Origin: Vitrella brassicaformis
Lineage: Eukaryota; Sar; Vitrellaceae
Assembly: GCA_001179505.1 (NCBI GenBank)
Contig: CDMY01000376.1
Span: forward strand, 141,967 to 171,593
Reading direction: 5' to 3'
Length of the DNA stretch: 29,627 nt
Shown here in pieces: positions 1 to 11,115 of this stretch. Each line of letters opens with the position of its first letter. The stretch's first letter is position 1. Position numbers and translations under genes: made by a program. Under the pieces are notes generated by a model. The model was given only the letters and a program-made list of their open reading frames with translations, searched no databases and was not told where the DNA came from.

Positions 1-714
1 CCCACCCCCCCGCCCATCACAGCGACACGACTAACGACACCACGACACGAGGGGACATCTCTCTGGTTTCGCCCGGCTGTGGGCGAAGCGACACACATCA
101 CGCACGACAGGCGAATACGGAAACGAGTCATTCGTTCGCTCATCTCTCTACGAGTACGTTACGTGCGTCACACTGGACTGTCTACGATCTGCATGCAAGC
201 ATCTGTCTGTCTGTCTGTCTGTACACCACATGATATCACATACGCATAGCGATAAACCCCTCCCCTCTTCTCCCACACATACGACCCCGCCCCGCCCCAC
301 CATTGGCCACTGTGATCCGGTGCGACTGACAGATTAGATGGATGCCTTCGCATCGCACCACCGACATGCGCACCAGCCATCGACACACGCAACCACACAC
401 AAGCACGACACCGGCTCAAAACACACGCACTCGTGTGCGTGTTCTTTCTCGTCTCGCTGCTTCGCTGACTTTCAAAACACGCCTGCCTTCCAACGACTGC
501 TGAATGGATGGATGGACGGCAAGGCGATCAAAACAACACCACCACATGTAGGTCTGCCACAGAGTGTGGCAGCATTCACTCACTCACACGCAATGCGACA
601 CGGGCGATTGGCGAATGCAAGAAGAGACCGCAAGAAGAGACCGAACAGAAAGGGCCAAAAACAAAAAAAAAACCACGACGAGCGACAGACATGGACACAC
701 CGCCCTCTCGCCCC
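1..714. other. intergenic flank, no gene seen
   Basis: No convincing coding exon is visible on either strand. The stretch is the 3' flank of the minus-strand nitrate transporter that ends at 715. It holds a short (CTGT)n tract near 201-222, CA-rich stretches, and an imperfect duplication around 620-650 in which an AAGAGACCG unit occurs twice. Open frames here have low-complexity His/Thr-rich or Arg/Lys-rich translations typical of repeat DNA. Confidence 0.6.
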
Positions 715-1258
715 TCAGATCTTGTCCTCGGGTGAGGGGACGTCTGATGGCGTTGTGGAGTTGTTCTTGGACTGGTCGGCGACCTTAGTGCTGCTGTTGC
801 TCTGGGTGAACTTAATGTGGGGATTCACTGCGCCGGGCTTGGCCTTGCAGAACATGCCGCCGAAGTGGGGCCAGTACTGCAGAAATGGACACGAGACAGA
901 AAAGGCGTCAACATGACAACAAGTGAGACACGAATGGCGCGTTCGTTGCGTGTGGATGTACCATGAAAGGCACAGTGAGTGCCATGGCGATGACGCACAG
1001 GCCGTGGATCTGGAAAGGGACGTTCGCGTCGACGTCCTTCATGTACTTGTAGATGAAACCTGTCAGCACCGCGCCCAGGTTGCCACCCTGGAGGAACAAT
1101 CAACATGTGCAGACATTCAGCTACGAGAGGTGTGACTGACGCAGCTTCCGAGTCTTCTCCTGCCTTACCGCGCCGACGAGCGCCGAGACGATGCCAAGGT
1201 GCTGGGGCATCATGAAGGGCACAATGCCGTAGCTAGTGCCCTCAGACGCCTGCACACA

Positions 1259-1293
<35 letters not shown>

Positions 1294-3098
1294 CCCGTAC
1301 GTGTGCATCTGGAATGGCTGTCGGTGAGCTCCCTCCCTCACCTGGACGAATAGAGAGAAGATGACGAGGCATGCCATGGCGGCTCCGAACATGGAGCTGC
1401 CCTGCAGGCCGAAGGCGACGAGCATGATGCCCTCGAACAGCAGGCATATGAAGTGAATCCAGAAGCGGCCACGCATCCCGTACTTCTTGAAACAGAAGTC
1501 AGACGCAAGCCCGCCCTGCACACCAACGCAAGACACGGCAACACATGACGGCGCGTTCATTACTGCGCTGCGTCAGTGGGGCCACTGACCAGTGATCTGG
1601 CGAAGAGGTTCATGAAGCCGAAGGCGCCGGCAGCGAGACCGGCGAGCTCGATGGGGAGTCCGAAGAAGTCGAAGAAGTAGAGCGCCAGCTGGTTGTTCAT
1701 CTGCAGCTCAGTCCCGAAGCAAGCCGCATACTGGAACACCATCAACACGACACGATAATCCCTCAGAGCCCTGCAACAACGAGAACACACACAGACCAAC
1801 GACGCAGGCAGGAGAGAATGAATTTAAAGCTACGTCCCTCTCTCCACCCACATCCCTCCCTGCCCCCCTCCCTCCCTCCGTCCTGCCCCTTGGCCACTCA
1901 CTCGACGTAGTCCCAGAGAGATGTCTTGGCCTTGCCGAGCATGGATGCGTGGAACTTGCCGTGGGGGGTGTCTTGCGAGAAGAACCACACGCACAGCGAA
2001 ACGATGATGAAGATGACGCCTGGCACGAGCAGCGACACCCTCCACGCCATGTCGCGCGACAAGACAGCCGTGAAGCCCGAAAAGATACCCGCCATCAAGA
2101 ACTGGGTCACACCACCGCCCAGATTGCCCCATCCGGCAGCTGCATTCACACAGGACGAAACACACAGACAACAAAAGAGTGAGGTGAGCATGTTCTTGTG
2201 TGTCTGTGTGTCCGTCCGTCCGTCCGTCTGCCTGCCTGCCTGCCTGTCTGCGTCAAGTACCTGTGGCGTTGGCAGTTCCGACGACATTTGGGGCGAACAT
2301 GAGGGAGCACCAGAACTGGTTGGTCACGAAGGTGGCTCCAGCACCGCCGATGAAGAAGCGTACGGCGATGAGGCCGGCGCCGTTGTAGATGAAGGCCGCG
2401 CACAGTACGGGGATGGCAAAAATGGCCATGTACGCCGACTGCACGACACGCGGGCCGAACTTCTCGAGTAGGAAGCCGGATGCCACCCGCACACCAATCG
2501 TCGATGCAACAGAACTGATGGACGACAACAGGGGAGACAGACAACCAGACAACAGACATAAGATGTGCATGGCGCCGATGCTTGTATGGGTGCGGTGCTG
2601 CCACAACTCACCAGATGTTTGCGTTCTGGATGACGTCCTTGCACTTGGGGCCGCACAGAACGCACTCCCGGAATCCGGTTTCATCTGGCGGGCCATATTC
2701 GTCACAGATACCGATGGATTCTCGCACGGCCGGCATGAGAGGCGCGAATGCAAACCTGAGACAGCCAACACGAGACAGACAGACACACACAAGCAATCAC
2801 ATGCGCACACGTCTCCCTCGAGCAGTGTCTGGTGGGCGCACCATCCGACGAAGGCGAAGAAGAACGAGATGACCGAGAACCAGAATGCACGGGCATGCGG
2901 ATTGGTCTTCTTGCTCCTCCCAAAGTTCCTGCGAGACACATACACATCCACACAAGACCATCAAGACAGATCTGCAGAGATCAGGCTGCATCTCCTTCCC
3001 TGCGTTGCTCACCAGATGCGCAGGACGGTGGCCTTGTCGTTCTCATCGACGGGCCACTCGAACTGGGGCTTGCTCTCCTGGATAGCAGGGGTGGTCAT
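715..3098 (-). CDS. NRT2: NRT2/NarK-type high-affinity nitrate/nitrite transporter
   Basis: Ten exons read on the minus strand: 3098-3013, 2928-2842, 2755-2612, 2514-2261, 2139-1902, 1770-1590, 1515-1342, 1249-1169, 1087-962 and 876-715. All junctions are GT-AG and phase-consistent, giving 510 aa from MTTPAIQESK to a TGA at 717-715. The protein is a 12-TM major facilitator of the nitrate/nitrite porter family, expected in the plasma membrane as a proton-coupled nitrate importer. Both nitrate signatures are present: AGWGNLGGGVTQ near residues 191-202 and GAGGNLGAV near 414-422. TM2 keeps the family arginine in TIGVRVASG, followed by KFGPR. SYGIVPFMMP lies in the second half. The C-terminal tail is hydrophilic and Ser/Thr-rich. 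Unusual is a Cys-rich TM1-TM2 loop (RECVLCGPKC) inserted before the usual start of TM2. Length matches algal NRT2 proteins. Family assignment is firm; substrate preference is inferred. Confidence 0.95.
1252..1292 (-). repeat. (CA)n followed by (GA)n in an NRT2 intron
   Basis: The intron between exons at 1515-1342 and 1249-1169 carries a (CA)n run and then a (GA)n run on the plus strand. In the gene sense this reads (TC)n(TG)n then CAG, so the TG tract takes the place of a polypyrimidine tract next to the acceptor. Confidence 0.9.
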
Positions 3099-3468
3099 CG
3101 TGGCAACGGAAGACGGGAGGCTGAAGGACTGGACGATGGATCAAAAGCTGTCAAAAGGTGGCAAGACGGTTGGGTGTGCCAGAACTGTGAGGAATGCAAC
3201 GCTGGCGATGTGGCAGCGGAGTAGAACAAGTATGAACGCTAAGTCTGTGGCCAAAAAGCGCCAAAAAGATTCAGCTTATCAGCCCGCTTATTTTCAGCCC
3301 AACTTAGGGTGTCCTGAAACCTGGTCAGCTGAGCCCTAAACCCTAAACCCTGGACCCCTCTGCCTTTCCCAGCACACTCTCAACTGATCCCGTCGGAAGG
3401 AGCCCCATCGGCAACTCACGCAGCCGCTACTGAGCCACTTCATTCTATGCATAACTAACGCCCTCGAT
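3099..3468. promoter_or_regulatory. divergent intergenic region, NRT2 and EGF/NHL gene
   Basis: This 370-base gap separates the minus-strand NRT2 start codon (3098) from the plus-strand secreted protein (3469), so both promoters should lie here. It contains two perfect adjacent plant-type telomere-like units at 3334-3347, and a single TTAGGG-like unit near 3304. AG-rich and GCCAAAAA-type words occur around 3250-3270. No TATA box is convincing. Promoter function is inferred from the head-to-head layout only. Confidence 0.45.
3334..3351. repeat. short interstitial plant-type telomere-like repeat
   Basis: The plus strand carries CCCTAAA twice in perfect tandem followed by CCCT. The minus strand is therefore the Arabidopsis-type TTTAGGG unit. 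In plants a similar short motif (telo-box) works as a promoter element. It could equally be a repair relic. Function here is unknown. Confidence 0.8.
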
Positions 3469-6400
3469 ATGCGGCAGCGCAGCATGATGGCAGCTCCACT
3501 CATCATCGGGGCCCTTCTCCTCTCCCTTTGCCGCCCTGCTTCATCCGTCGTCACGTCAGTTAATGTGGCTCCTGACGTGGCCGTGCTTCATCCTCTACGT
3601 CCATCCGTCCATCCAGTGAGTCTCACATTCACCGTGACGGACCCCCCAGCGCCTCCCCCGGGACCCCCCCCGGCGCCTCCATACACTGGGATCGTCTCAT
3701 TTGTTGCAGGAGGTGAGTGAGACGGATGGGGGACACAATCAATCGCCACGCACAACTCACCCTCATCCGTGTGTTGAATTCATTCGTCTCATGCAGGCAC
3801 CGTTGGCTCGCCGGCTGAGTGCGAGTCTGGGCTTCGGGCTGCGCTGGATGATACTTTGACGGCTTCATTTCATTTCTCGGAGGTAGGAATGTATGGCCTT
3901 TGTTATCGCACGAATGCATCGGAGCCCTTGACGTGGTTCACCGAGAACAACAAATTCCGAGTGGTCAACGCCCCCTCGGCCATGGATATTGACTGGATTC
4001 TCGGTGGGGAAACAACTACCATCCAATTCACCATCCCGAGTACGTGAGTCAACAGAAGACAGGAGGAGGCCAATGGTGACATACCACTCTTGCGCTTGCT
4101 CGGTGTCTCTCGTTTGTGTGTGCATGCAGACTATGAAGCTCCGCAACCAGGAGGAGTTGACCAAGTCAGCTTTAGCCAGATTGGCGAAGACTGCAACGCG
4201 CATCTAGGCCGAGACGACCTGACGGGGGCCGGTGACAATTTCAATGTGCCCGTCGGTGCAACCGACCGAGCTGACCATCCGGGCCGGTACTATGCTTGCT
4301 TCCACGCTGAGGAAACAACGGCAGGAGCTGGAGTTGTCACAGTCCCGCTTGACTATCTCGGTCTGACAGTTGCTGGCGTGACTGCCGTGAGGCCGGCAGT
4401 GGTCATGGATGGGGTGCCAACCAGAATCACTCTCGAGGGGGTGGGGCTAGATGAGAACACGGAGATCTCTATCGAGGATGATGGGGCATGTCCTGCATCG
4501 GGGGCGGGAGCAAACACAACTCCTCTCAAGCGAGAGGATGTAAGGGCGGTATATAGTGCGACGCTCACGCGAGGGACGAACGCGGAAAAAAATGTCTGCA
4601 TCAAGGTAAGGCGCATCCAATCAGCCCTCGGCACGCAGGAAGATCCACATTCACTGCAGGCCCTCTCCACCGTCTTTCTGTGTCTCCGTCTGTGTGCAGT
4701 CGCCGAGCTCTGGCGACTACTTTCGCGTCCCTCCCGCTGGCCCGCCACACATCACTGTCCGCAGCCTTGTCGACATTGGCCCTAAGGAGGTGCTCGACGG
4801 CCAAACGCAGATATTTGAAGTATTGACTCCTGACGTCACCACCCTTCAACCAGGCGACGCAGTAGCTTTCGTCAAGGACTACAGTGTCGTCGGCGACTGC
4901 TCGGAGCCCTGGGTCAAGTACTATCGCCTGGATACAAGCCTGCAGACGGGAGCCATCGATCTGTCGGCCATGAACGGCACTGGGACGTATGGAGTGTGCT
5001 ACAGGACGCAGGTGGGGGGATCGGCTGTGGGTTACAGCGGCAGCGTAAACGATGTGACGGTCACAGAGACGACAGTGCCGCCCTCCATAGTTGGGACAGC
5101 CGAGCAAGGCAATGCGGCCACAGTCGAGTTCCCAGACCTCTCACTGGTTGAGACATGCACGAACACGGCGAGGCACATACATGTCATTTATCACACTTCC
5201 CTCTTTTTCAGTATACTCGCGTTGGGATCGTGCCCCCGGCGACTACCTCCTTCGCCGACCCGTGCCCGACCATCACGACATACGTCAATCTGGACAACTT
5301 ACTTGGGACGCTGGGCACCCCGTGCGCCCCCAACTGCCGGGAGAGATTCACAATGCGGTGGGCTGGCGAGGGGTTCCGGTTCTGCGCGTTCACCGATCCC
5401 GGCACCGCCCCTGCCCCTGCCGCCCCTGATGCATCAAAGGCGTCTCTTCTTTTCGGCAACATCACTGTGGATGGACTCGAAAGCATCAGCCCCACGCTCA
5501 TTGATCCAGGGACTGACACTCTCAGTGTCACCGCTACTGGGTCGACCCAAATCCGAATCACCAACCATACGGACTGTACCGACGGTCCACCGCCACCCGC
5601 AGATACACCTGTCGACGATGAGACAGCCTTTCCAATATCGACGACTTCACTTGTCGATTCGTTTTATCGCGTGTGTGCACGCATCACAGGGGGCACTTAT
5701 CAAGATACTGGCATAAGAATACTGACCTACGCAGCGCTGCCGACTGGCCTCACCTCCATCCCCACCAACTACATGATGGGAGTGGCGAGTGATCCAAGCG
5801 ATCCTCCCCCTTCCCCTTCCCCTGCCCCTGCCCCTGTGACTCTCGGCAGCGTCTACAGACAACAGATGGACGGTGCCAATTATTACGTGATTGCTCCATC
5901 TCACCTGGTTCGTTGGTCACGAGAATTTTCTTTTGTCTCTCCCTGGTATCGTCATGGCTGCCTATTTATCGCATGCAGAAGGAGCGGTTTATTGCTGTCC
6001 GGAGAAATGGCGGTAACAGCGATTGGTGGGAGCTCTCAATCTTGAAGCCTCAGTCGTGGCCAGTGTACGTTGGCGGCACTGCTGTGACGAATCCCAGCCA
6101 GGTTGGAGACGGAGCAGGTTTCGGCAGGACCCATACTTCTGTCGCGGTTGGTCATTCGTTGGTCTACTCATTTGTCAATGCAGGAGGGGCTGGTCAAAGA
6201 CCAACTTGCGGAGCCTCGTTTTCGTGGTGGGTCCTTCCCAGCGGTCCTCGACGACTCATACTATCGCGGCCCAACGAGCGGCTGTGGCGGCCTCGCTACG
6301 ATGTGAGACAGAACAAAGGAATGCTGCACGTGCACCGTCTCTCTGTCTCTCGCTTTGCAGGATATGTAAAATCCGTCATCTTCACATGTCGGTCGACGGC

Positions 6401-9114
6401 ATTTTGTATGCACTCGACGAGCATCGCGCGCTGCGATTTGCAGACCACCCCGTCACGTGAGCGAGAACGACACAAGGCGACTGCTAGCCAACCGGCGAGA
6501 TCACCCCTCTTGTGTCGATGCCTGTGTGTGCAGTGAGCATGGAAGTCGCGGTTTTGAGTACGGGAACGCCACACAGACATTCGGCGACATAGATGCAGCG
6601 GGATCGACTAAAGCAACGCTCAACGCTCCCAGGTGAGACACGGAAGAAGGGAGGGGTGAACACAAAAATCAATCCTCCCTCTCCCTCTCTCTGTCTCTGT
6701 GTGTGTCTCTGTGTGCGCGTGTGTGTGTACGTGTGTGGCTTCCCTTTCTTCCACTAGGGGCATGTCCGCCTCCTCCACCCATGTATTTGTCGCCGACACC
6801 AACAATCACCGTGTTGTGGTCAGCCAACCGACGTGCACACAGCATGTGAAATGAATGTACCCATGGACGCTTGCACAAATGCAGGTTTTGCGGGCGAGCA
6901 ATCTGACTTATGTCACCCAATATGGCTCCACGGGCCGCGCGCTCGCGACGGATTATGGCTTTGAGGAGCCCTGGGACACTCAATACATAAATGCACCGGA
7001 GCCCTGCCTCTACGTCACCGACAGGGAAAACGCACGCATTATGGAGTTCAAAGTCAAGAACCTGTCTCCCGACGGCCGCGGGGAGATCATCACATGGCGA
7101 CACATGACTGACACGGACTGCCCCGACGCCCTAGGGGGACCAGCCAACAGCAGGACGACAGACATCTATGAACTGCCAGTGTCACCACCACCAGGCGGTG
7201 TGGACTCGTACGTGACGGTGGACCAGTGCAAGAGCGCCTGCCACCACAACCCTCTGTGCGACTGCTTTTCGTACACCAAAACCGTCACGTGCCCCGGCGG
7301 GACGCCATGCGCCGACTATTACAAGGGCACTTGCATGCTCAAACAGGGATGCTGGTATGTGTGAGGGCAGAGACAGTCAAACGCATGATATGTGTTTTGC
7401 TGGCTCTGTGTGTGTGCGTGTGTGTAGGGACACCGACAACGACTGTCCGAACCAAGGCACAGTCACCGGTATCGACATGTATTTTATTGAGCGGCCGGGC
7501 TCCCTGGCTTATGAGGGCCAAAAAAACGTCGGGAATCGTCCCCTGCAGTTGGCCTGGTCCTACCCTTACCTGTTCGTCCTGAAAAACAACCGGGAAATCC
7601 GTGTGATGGATGTGAGCAATGGGCTTGGGCCTTCGACTGTCAGCGTTTTAGTCACAGTCCCTGGCGGTGGTATGCAAAGCACTTACCCACTTCGTCTGTC
7701 ATTGCATTGTATGCGTGTTTTTGCCTGTCACACAACTCCGTCATTTGTAGGGTTCGGCACCAACCTCTACGGCTTTTTCGTCCACGGGCCCTATCTCGTC
7801 CTTTCCTGTACCCAGGGTGGCAACGAGTACATCATGACCATCCCCTTCACACACACCATCACACCGGATACTGTGTCTTTCGCTTTCGGCGGCAACCTGG
7901 ATTCCGACAAGGATGTTGCTGGCGTGGTGAGAGTCGTCGAGGGCAGAGACGCCACGCTCACCCTGTCCAGTGTAGAGGGCCTCGAGGTCTTCCCCAGGAG
8001 CGGCCAAAATATGAACTATGTGACGCTGAGGGGCAAGCTCAACTTCGTCAACGCTGCACTTGACTCGGTAAGCGAGACGGCACATCACACATATCTGAAT
8101 GTGTCTCTCATCATGTGTGGTCTGGCGGGAATGCAGGTGAGGGTCGAAAATTTCAAGGAGGACCGATATGTCATCGAGGCGTCCATCACATCCGACGACG
8201 GCGTGCTGCCGGGGGCATATGCATCCGCGCGAACAACTATCGCCGTCGGCACGAAACGGCTCCTCGGGACGGCTGACTGCCCCATCCACGACAGCCTCGT
8301 CTGTGGCGGCCGCGGCGAGTGCCATCCCGTGACACAAACGTGCGTGTGCGCCCACCCCTACACGGGCGGCAACTGCAGCGAGACACAATGCGTGCCGACA
8401 TGCCAGAACGGCGGCATATGCGACCTGAACACGGGCACATGTACCTGCACTGGGAGCTTCAGCGGCGCTGCTTGCGAGGAGCTGGCCTGCCCCGTCGCCC
8501 CCGTCTCCGGCCTCGTTTGCAATGGCGCCGGCACGTGCAACACGACCACCGGCGTGTGCATGTGCGAGTACCCCCACTTCGGCGAGATGTGTCAGTACAC
8601 GTCCTGCCCCACGGCTGAAGTGATGGCATACGGCATCGCAGCGACCGAGTGCGCCCTCCACGGCCGCTGCGACATCAGAAACGACACGATTGCCGAGTGT
8701 GTGTGCGACGTCGGCTGGTACGGCAGCGGCTGCAACCACGCCATGTGCGTACACGGCAGGAGACAACAGTTCCAGATGGAAACTGGGGTGATCCCGGTAC
8801 GAGGGGGTAGCATCGAGGCGGGGACGGTCGATGCCTTCGAGTGTGGCTTGGCCCGGGCTTCACGATGCGACCCCCTGACGGGCGAGTGCTTGTGCTCTGA
8901 CCTACCACCGGGTGGCAGCGGCAGCCGTGCTTGCACATATCACGAGTGCACTAGTGTGGGGGCTGACTTTGCGGGTCAGGAAACTGGGACGGATTGCGGG
9001 TGGAGCAACACGGATGGCGGGAGCTACTGCGACTTCACCAGTGGGCGGTGTATGTGCCAGCCGGAGGTGTCCATCAATGGCGGGGGCTTTGGGTGGAACT
9101 GCTCACAGACGTAG
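3469..9114 (+). CDS. large secreted protein with Cys-Tyr modules, NHL-like and EGF-like repeats
   Basis: Fourteen phase-consistent exons: 3469-3712, 3797-4039, 4130-4605, 4700-5146, 5212-5907, 5979-6101, 6184-6302, 6361-6456, 6534-6632, 6758-6818, 6885-7354, 7428-7669, 7751-8067 and 8137-9114, about 1536 aa. The N-terminus has a signal peptide (hydrophobic APLIIGALLLSLC after MRQRSMM; an alternative ATG is at 3484). Residues about 80-700 repeat a beta-rich module marked by GMYGLCYRT, GRYYACFHA, GTYGVCYRT and SFYRVCARI, with Pro-rich linkers. Residues about 745-960 look like NHL propeller blades (HVFVADTNNHRVVVL; CLYVTDRENARIMEF). A PAN/apple-like Cys block follows near 973-1026. From about 1259 come EGF-like repeats (CQNGGICDLNTGTCTC, CNGAGTCNTTTGVCMC). 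No membrane helix or GPI-like tail is seen at the C-terminus, so it is probably secreted or a wall protein. The exact ligand is unknown. Confidence 0.85.
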
Positions 9115-9421
9115 TTGACTTTGGTGTTAGCTAGTCCTTTTCATGTGTGCCGTGTGACGGTGTCTCTCGGTGTCGTGTTGTGTGTCTTCTGCGACTTGTG
9201 CGGTAGTACTGGGGCTTTATTAGGTAGGTCTTTTGTGGGTGTGGGTGTGATCTGTGACCGACTCTCACATGTGTCTCGTGTACATTTTCTTTCAACGGCC
9301 TGGCCAATCCACTGTGGCACCCTGGTCTCTCACGCTCGCATGATATAAAGAGCAAAAAGGCTCACACCAAGACCCCGACACAAAAGACCCCTACTCCATC
9401 CATCCGATACTTCGTTTTCAG
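9115..9421. other. convergent 3' intergenic region
   Basis: About 307 bases between the stop codons of the secreted EGF/NHL gene (plus) and the Hv1 gene (minus). It should contain both 3' UTRs and polyadenylation sites. TG-rich words dominate and no open frame resembles a protein. No canonical AATAAA is obvious; ATATAAAG occurs near 9343. Confidence 0.5.
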
Positions 9422-10873
9422 TCAACACTGGTTCGCCCCTTGCTGCCCGATCTGTGGCTGTGAGTTGCCGTTGCTCGTCTCGTGTATGGTGTCGAGCAAT
9501 GGGGCACTTATCCTCTTCCTGAGATGCTCATTCTCCACCTCCAGCTTGTTGTTCTCCACCCTGAGCTCCTCCAGCACCTCCTTGAGTGCGTGCAGCTTCT
9601 CCTTGCCGAACTCATCCTGCATTATCGCTATGCCGTGTACCTGCACACGCACACACACACGCACACAGGCAGACAGCCATCGACACGTGCTGTGTATGTG
9701 TGTGCAGTGGCGAGCTGTGCTTACGATGCGGACAATCCTCCACATCCGAACGACGGCAATCAGCGACCCTGATACACAGACAGCAAAGCAGAGAACCATT
9801 GGCCCTCCTGGCTGATGTGTGTATGTGCTATGCTGCCCCCCACCTACCCGCTGAGGGGAAGTATAGTTCTAAGGCGAGAGATGTTGGGGCCACCAGAAGA
9901 TCCGTGACGTAGCCCAAGTGATAGAAGAAACGCCACCCAAACGCCACCAAATGCAGCAACACATCCAAATCTGAGGGAGAACAGAGCACGTGTGACTGCA
10001 GCACACTGTGCGCGTGTATGTGTGTGTTCATCCAAGCCTTACTGAAGATGCACAAAATGGTTAGCCCGATGATGTGGAGCGTGTGCTGATGATCGAACAC
10101 CCACACACACCATTCACAGATCCATCCATCCATCCATCCACACGGCGTCTTCTCACTTCCCACCTCTATCGTCTCATAGGTGCTGTGTCCCTCCCCATGT
10201 CCCTTCTCTCCGCCGTGTGCCAGCCCCTCCTTCTTGAAGGCGCACGCCCCCTCTCCCCCGAATACCCCCTCCAGCGCCAACAGCTCCAGCAGCACCACGA
10301 TCACATCTATGCCCAGAACCGCGAGCATAAAGAAGATGTACACCCTACACACAGACCAGACGAACAAACCAGGACAATCGATGAAAGACCAACAAGAATG
10401 AGTGACCGGATGTTCGGCCCTTCACGAGCCACGCTCCTCACCTGGAGTCGAGAATGAGGGCCAGGCGTCCCCTCCAGTTGTTCTTCACACCATAACTGCA
10501 CCAAAGTCGAGAGCAGCCACAACCAGACCAGGGCTCATGCAATCTCCCTTCCAGACGAGCGAGCAACGGCACTACCTACGTGCCAATGAGGTCGTGTGTG
10601 AAGCGCCGCTTGATTTGGAATGGCGGTGGCGGAGGCTCCGTTACCTCCTCAGCCAGGGCCTGAGAGGGGGAGGGGGCGGGCACAGTGCCGGTCTGTAGCG
10701 CGTCAAGGGCGGCAATACGCAGCGATATCTGGGAGATGGCCGAGTCCACGCGGATCTGCAGCTCTGACCTGTGAGTCAGTCAGCAGACACACACAGAGCC
10801 TGAATCGATGAATGACTTGAACGAATGAGGGTGGACCTGGCGGAGTCGGCTCGCTGCGTCGCGTCTGCGGCAT
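9422..10873 (-). CDS. Hv1: voltage-gated proton channel Hv1
   Basis: Eight minus-strand exons: 10873-10837, 10763-10580, 10495-10442, 10344-10164, 10085-10043, 9970-9848, 9768-9725 and 9640-9422. All junctions are phase-consistent, giving 294 aa from MPQTRRSEPTPP to ANQC. The protein is a lone voltage-sensor domain that conducts protons. S1 (VYIFFMLAVLGIDVIVVLLE) keeps the selectivity-filter Asp equivalent to human D112 and the downstream Glu. S2 (IIGLTILCIFNLDVLLHLVA) has Asp at the E153 position and His where human has K157. S3 keeps the D174-like Asp (GYVTDLL). S4 reads RMWRIVRIVHG, matching the RxWRxxRxxN signature except for His replacing Asn. A heptad-rich coiled coil follows (KEVLEELRVENNKLEVENEH), as in dimeric Hv1. 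The S1-S2 loop is long and Gly/His-rich. In algae Hv1 serves pH homeostasis or action potentials; its location here is unknown. Confidence 0.93.
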
Positions 10874-11115
10874 CTCTGTCAGTTGAGTAAGTGGGCGACT
10901 GTGCGCTCATCTTTCTCGTGGGCCTGAGAGGGAAGGACAGACACAGGCGATGAGTGAATCTGCGGATCTCTCATGTAACCTGTCGAGTAATGGCTTCTGA
11001 AGATCCCCAGATGGCATATAGAAAGCCCAAGCTTCCTCCTCCTCACCCCTTGCGAGTTCACAAATGGCGAGCTGAAAAACAAACTTTCAAATCTGGCTGA
11101 CGAAAGACAGGTGCA
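10874..11115. promoter_or_regulatory. short divergent intergenic region, Hv1 and BAR-like/GRAM/VASt gene
   Basis: Only 242 bases separate the Hv1 start (minus, 10873) from the ATG at 11116 of the next plus-strand gene. The true gap may be just 116 bases. An in-frame ATG at 10990 opens 22 codons that could splice (gt at 11056, ag at 11121, 66-base intron, phase 0) onto the codon at 11122, adding MASEDPQMAYRKPK and following residues. The two genes may share promoter elements. No specific motif is recognised. Confidence 0.4.

Noticed and set aside
201-222. Regular CTGT repeats considered as a CRISPR-like array
   Set aside because: It is a simple tetranucleotide microsatellite without spacers, and the window is eukaryotic with spliceosomal introns.
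7741-8766. Long antisense open frame (341 aa, minus strand)
   Set aside because: It is a shadow of the EGF-like exons. The plus frame has regular Cys spacing, while the antisense frame is Ala/Val/His-rich.
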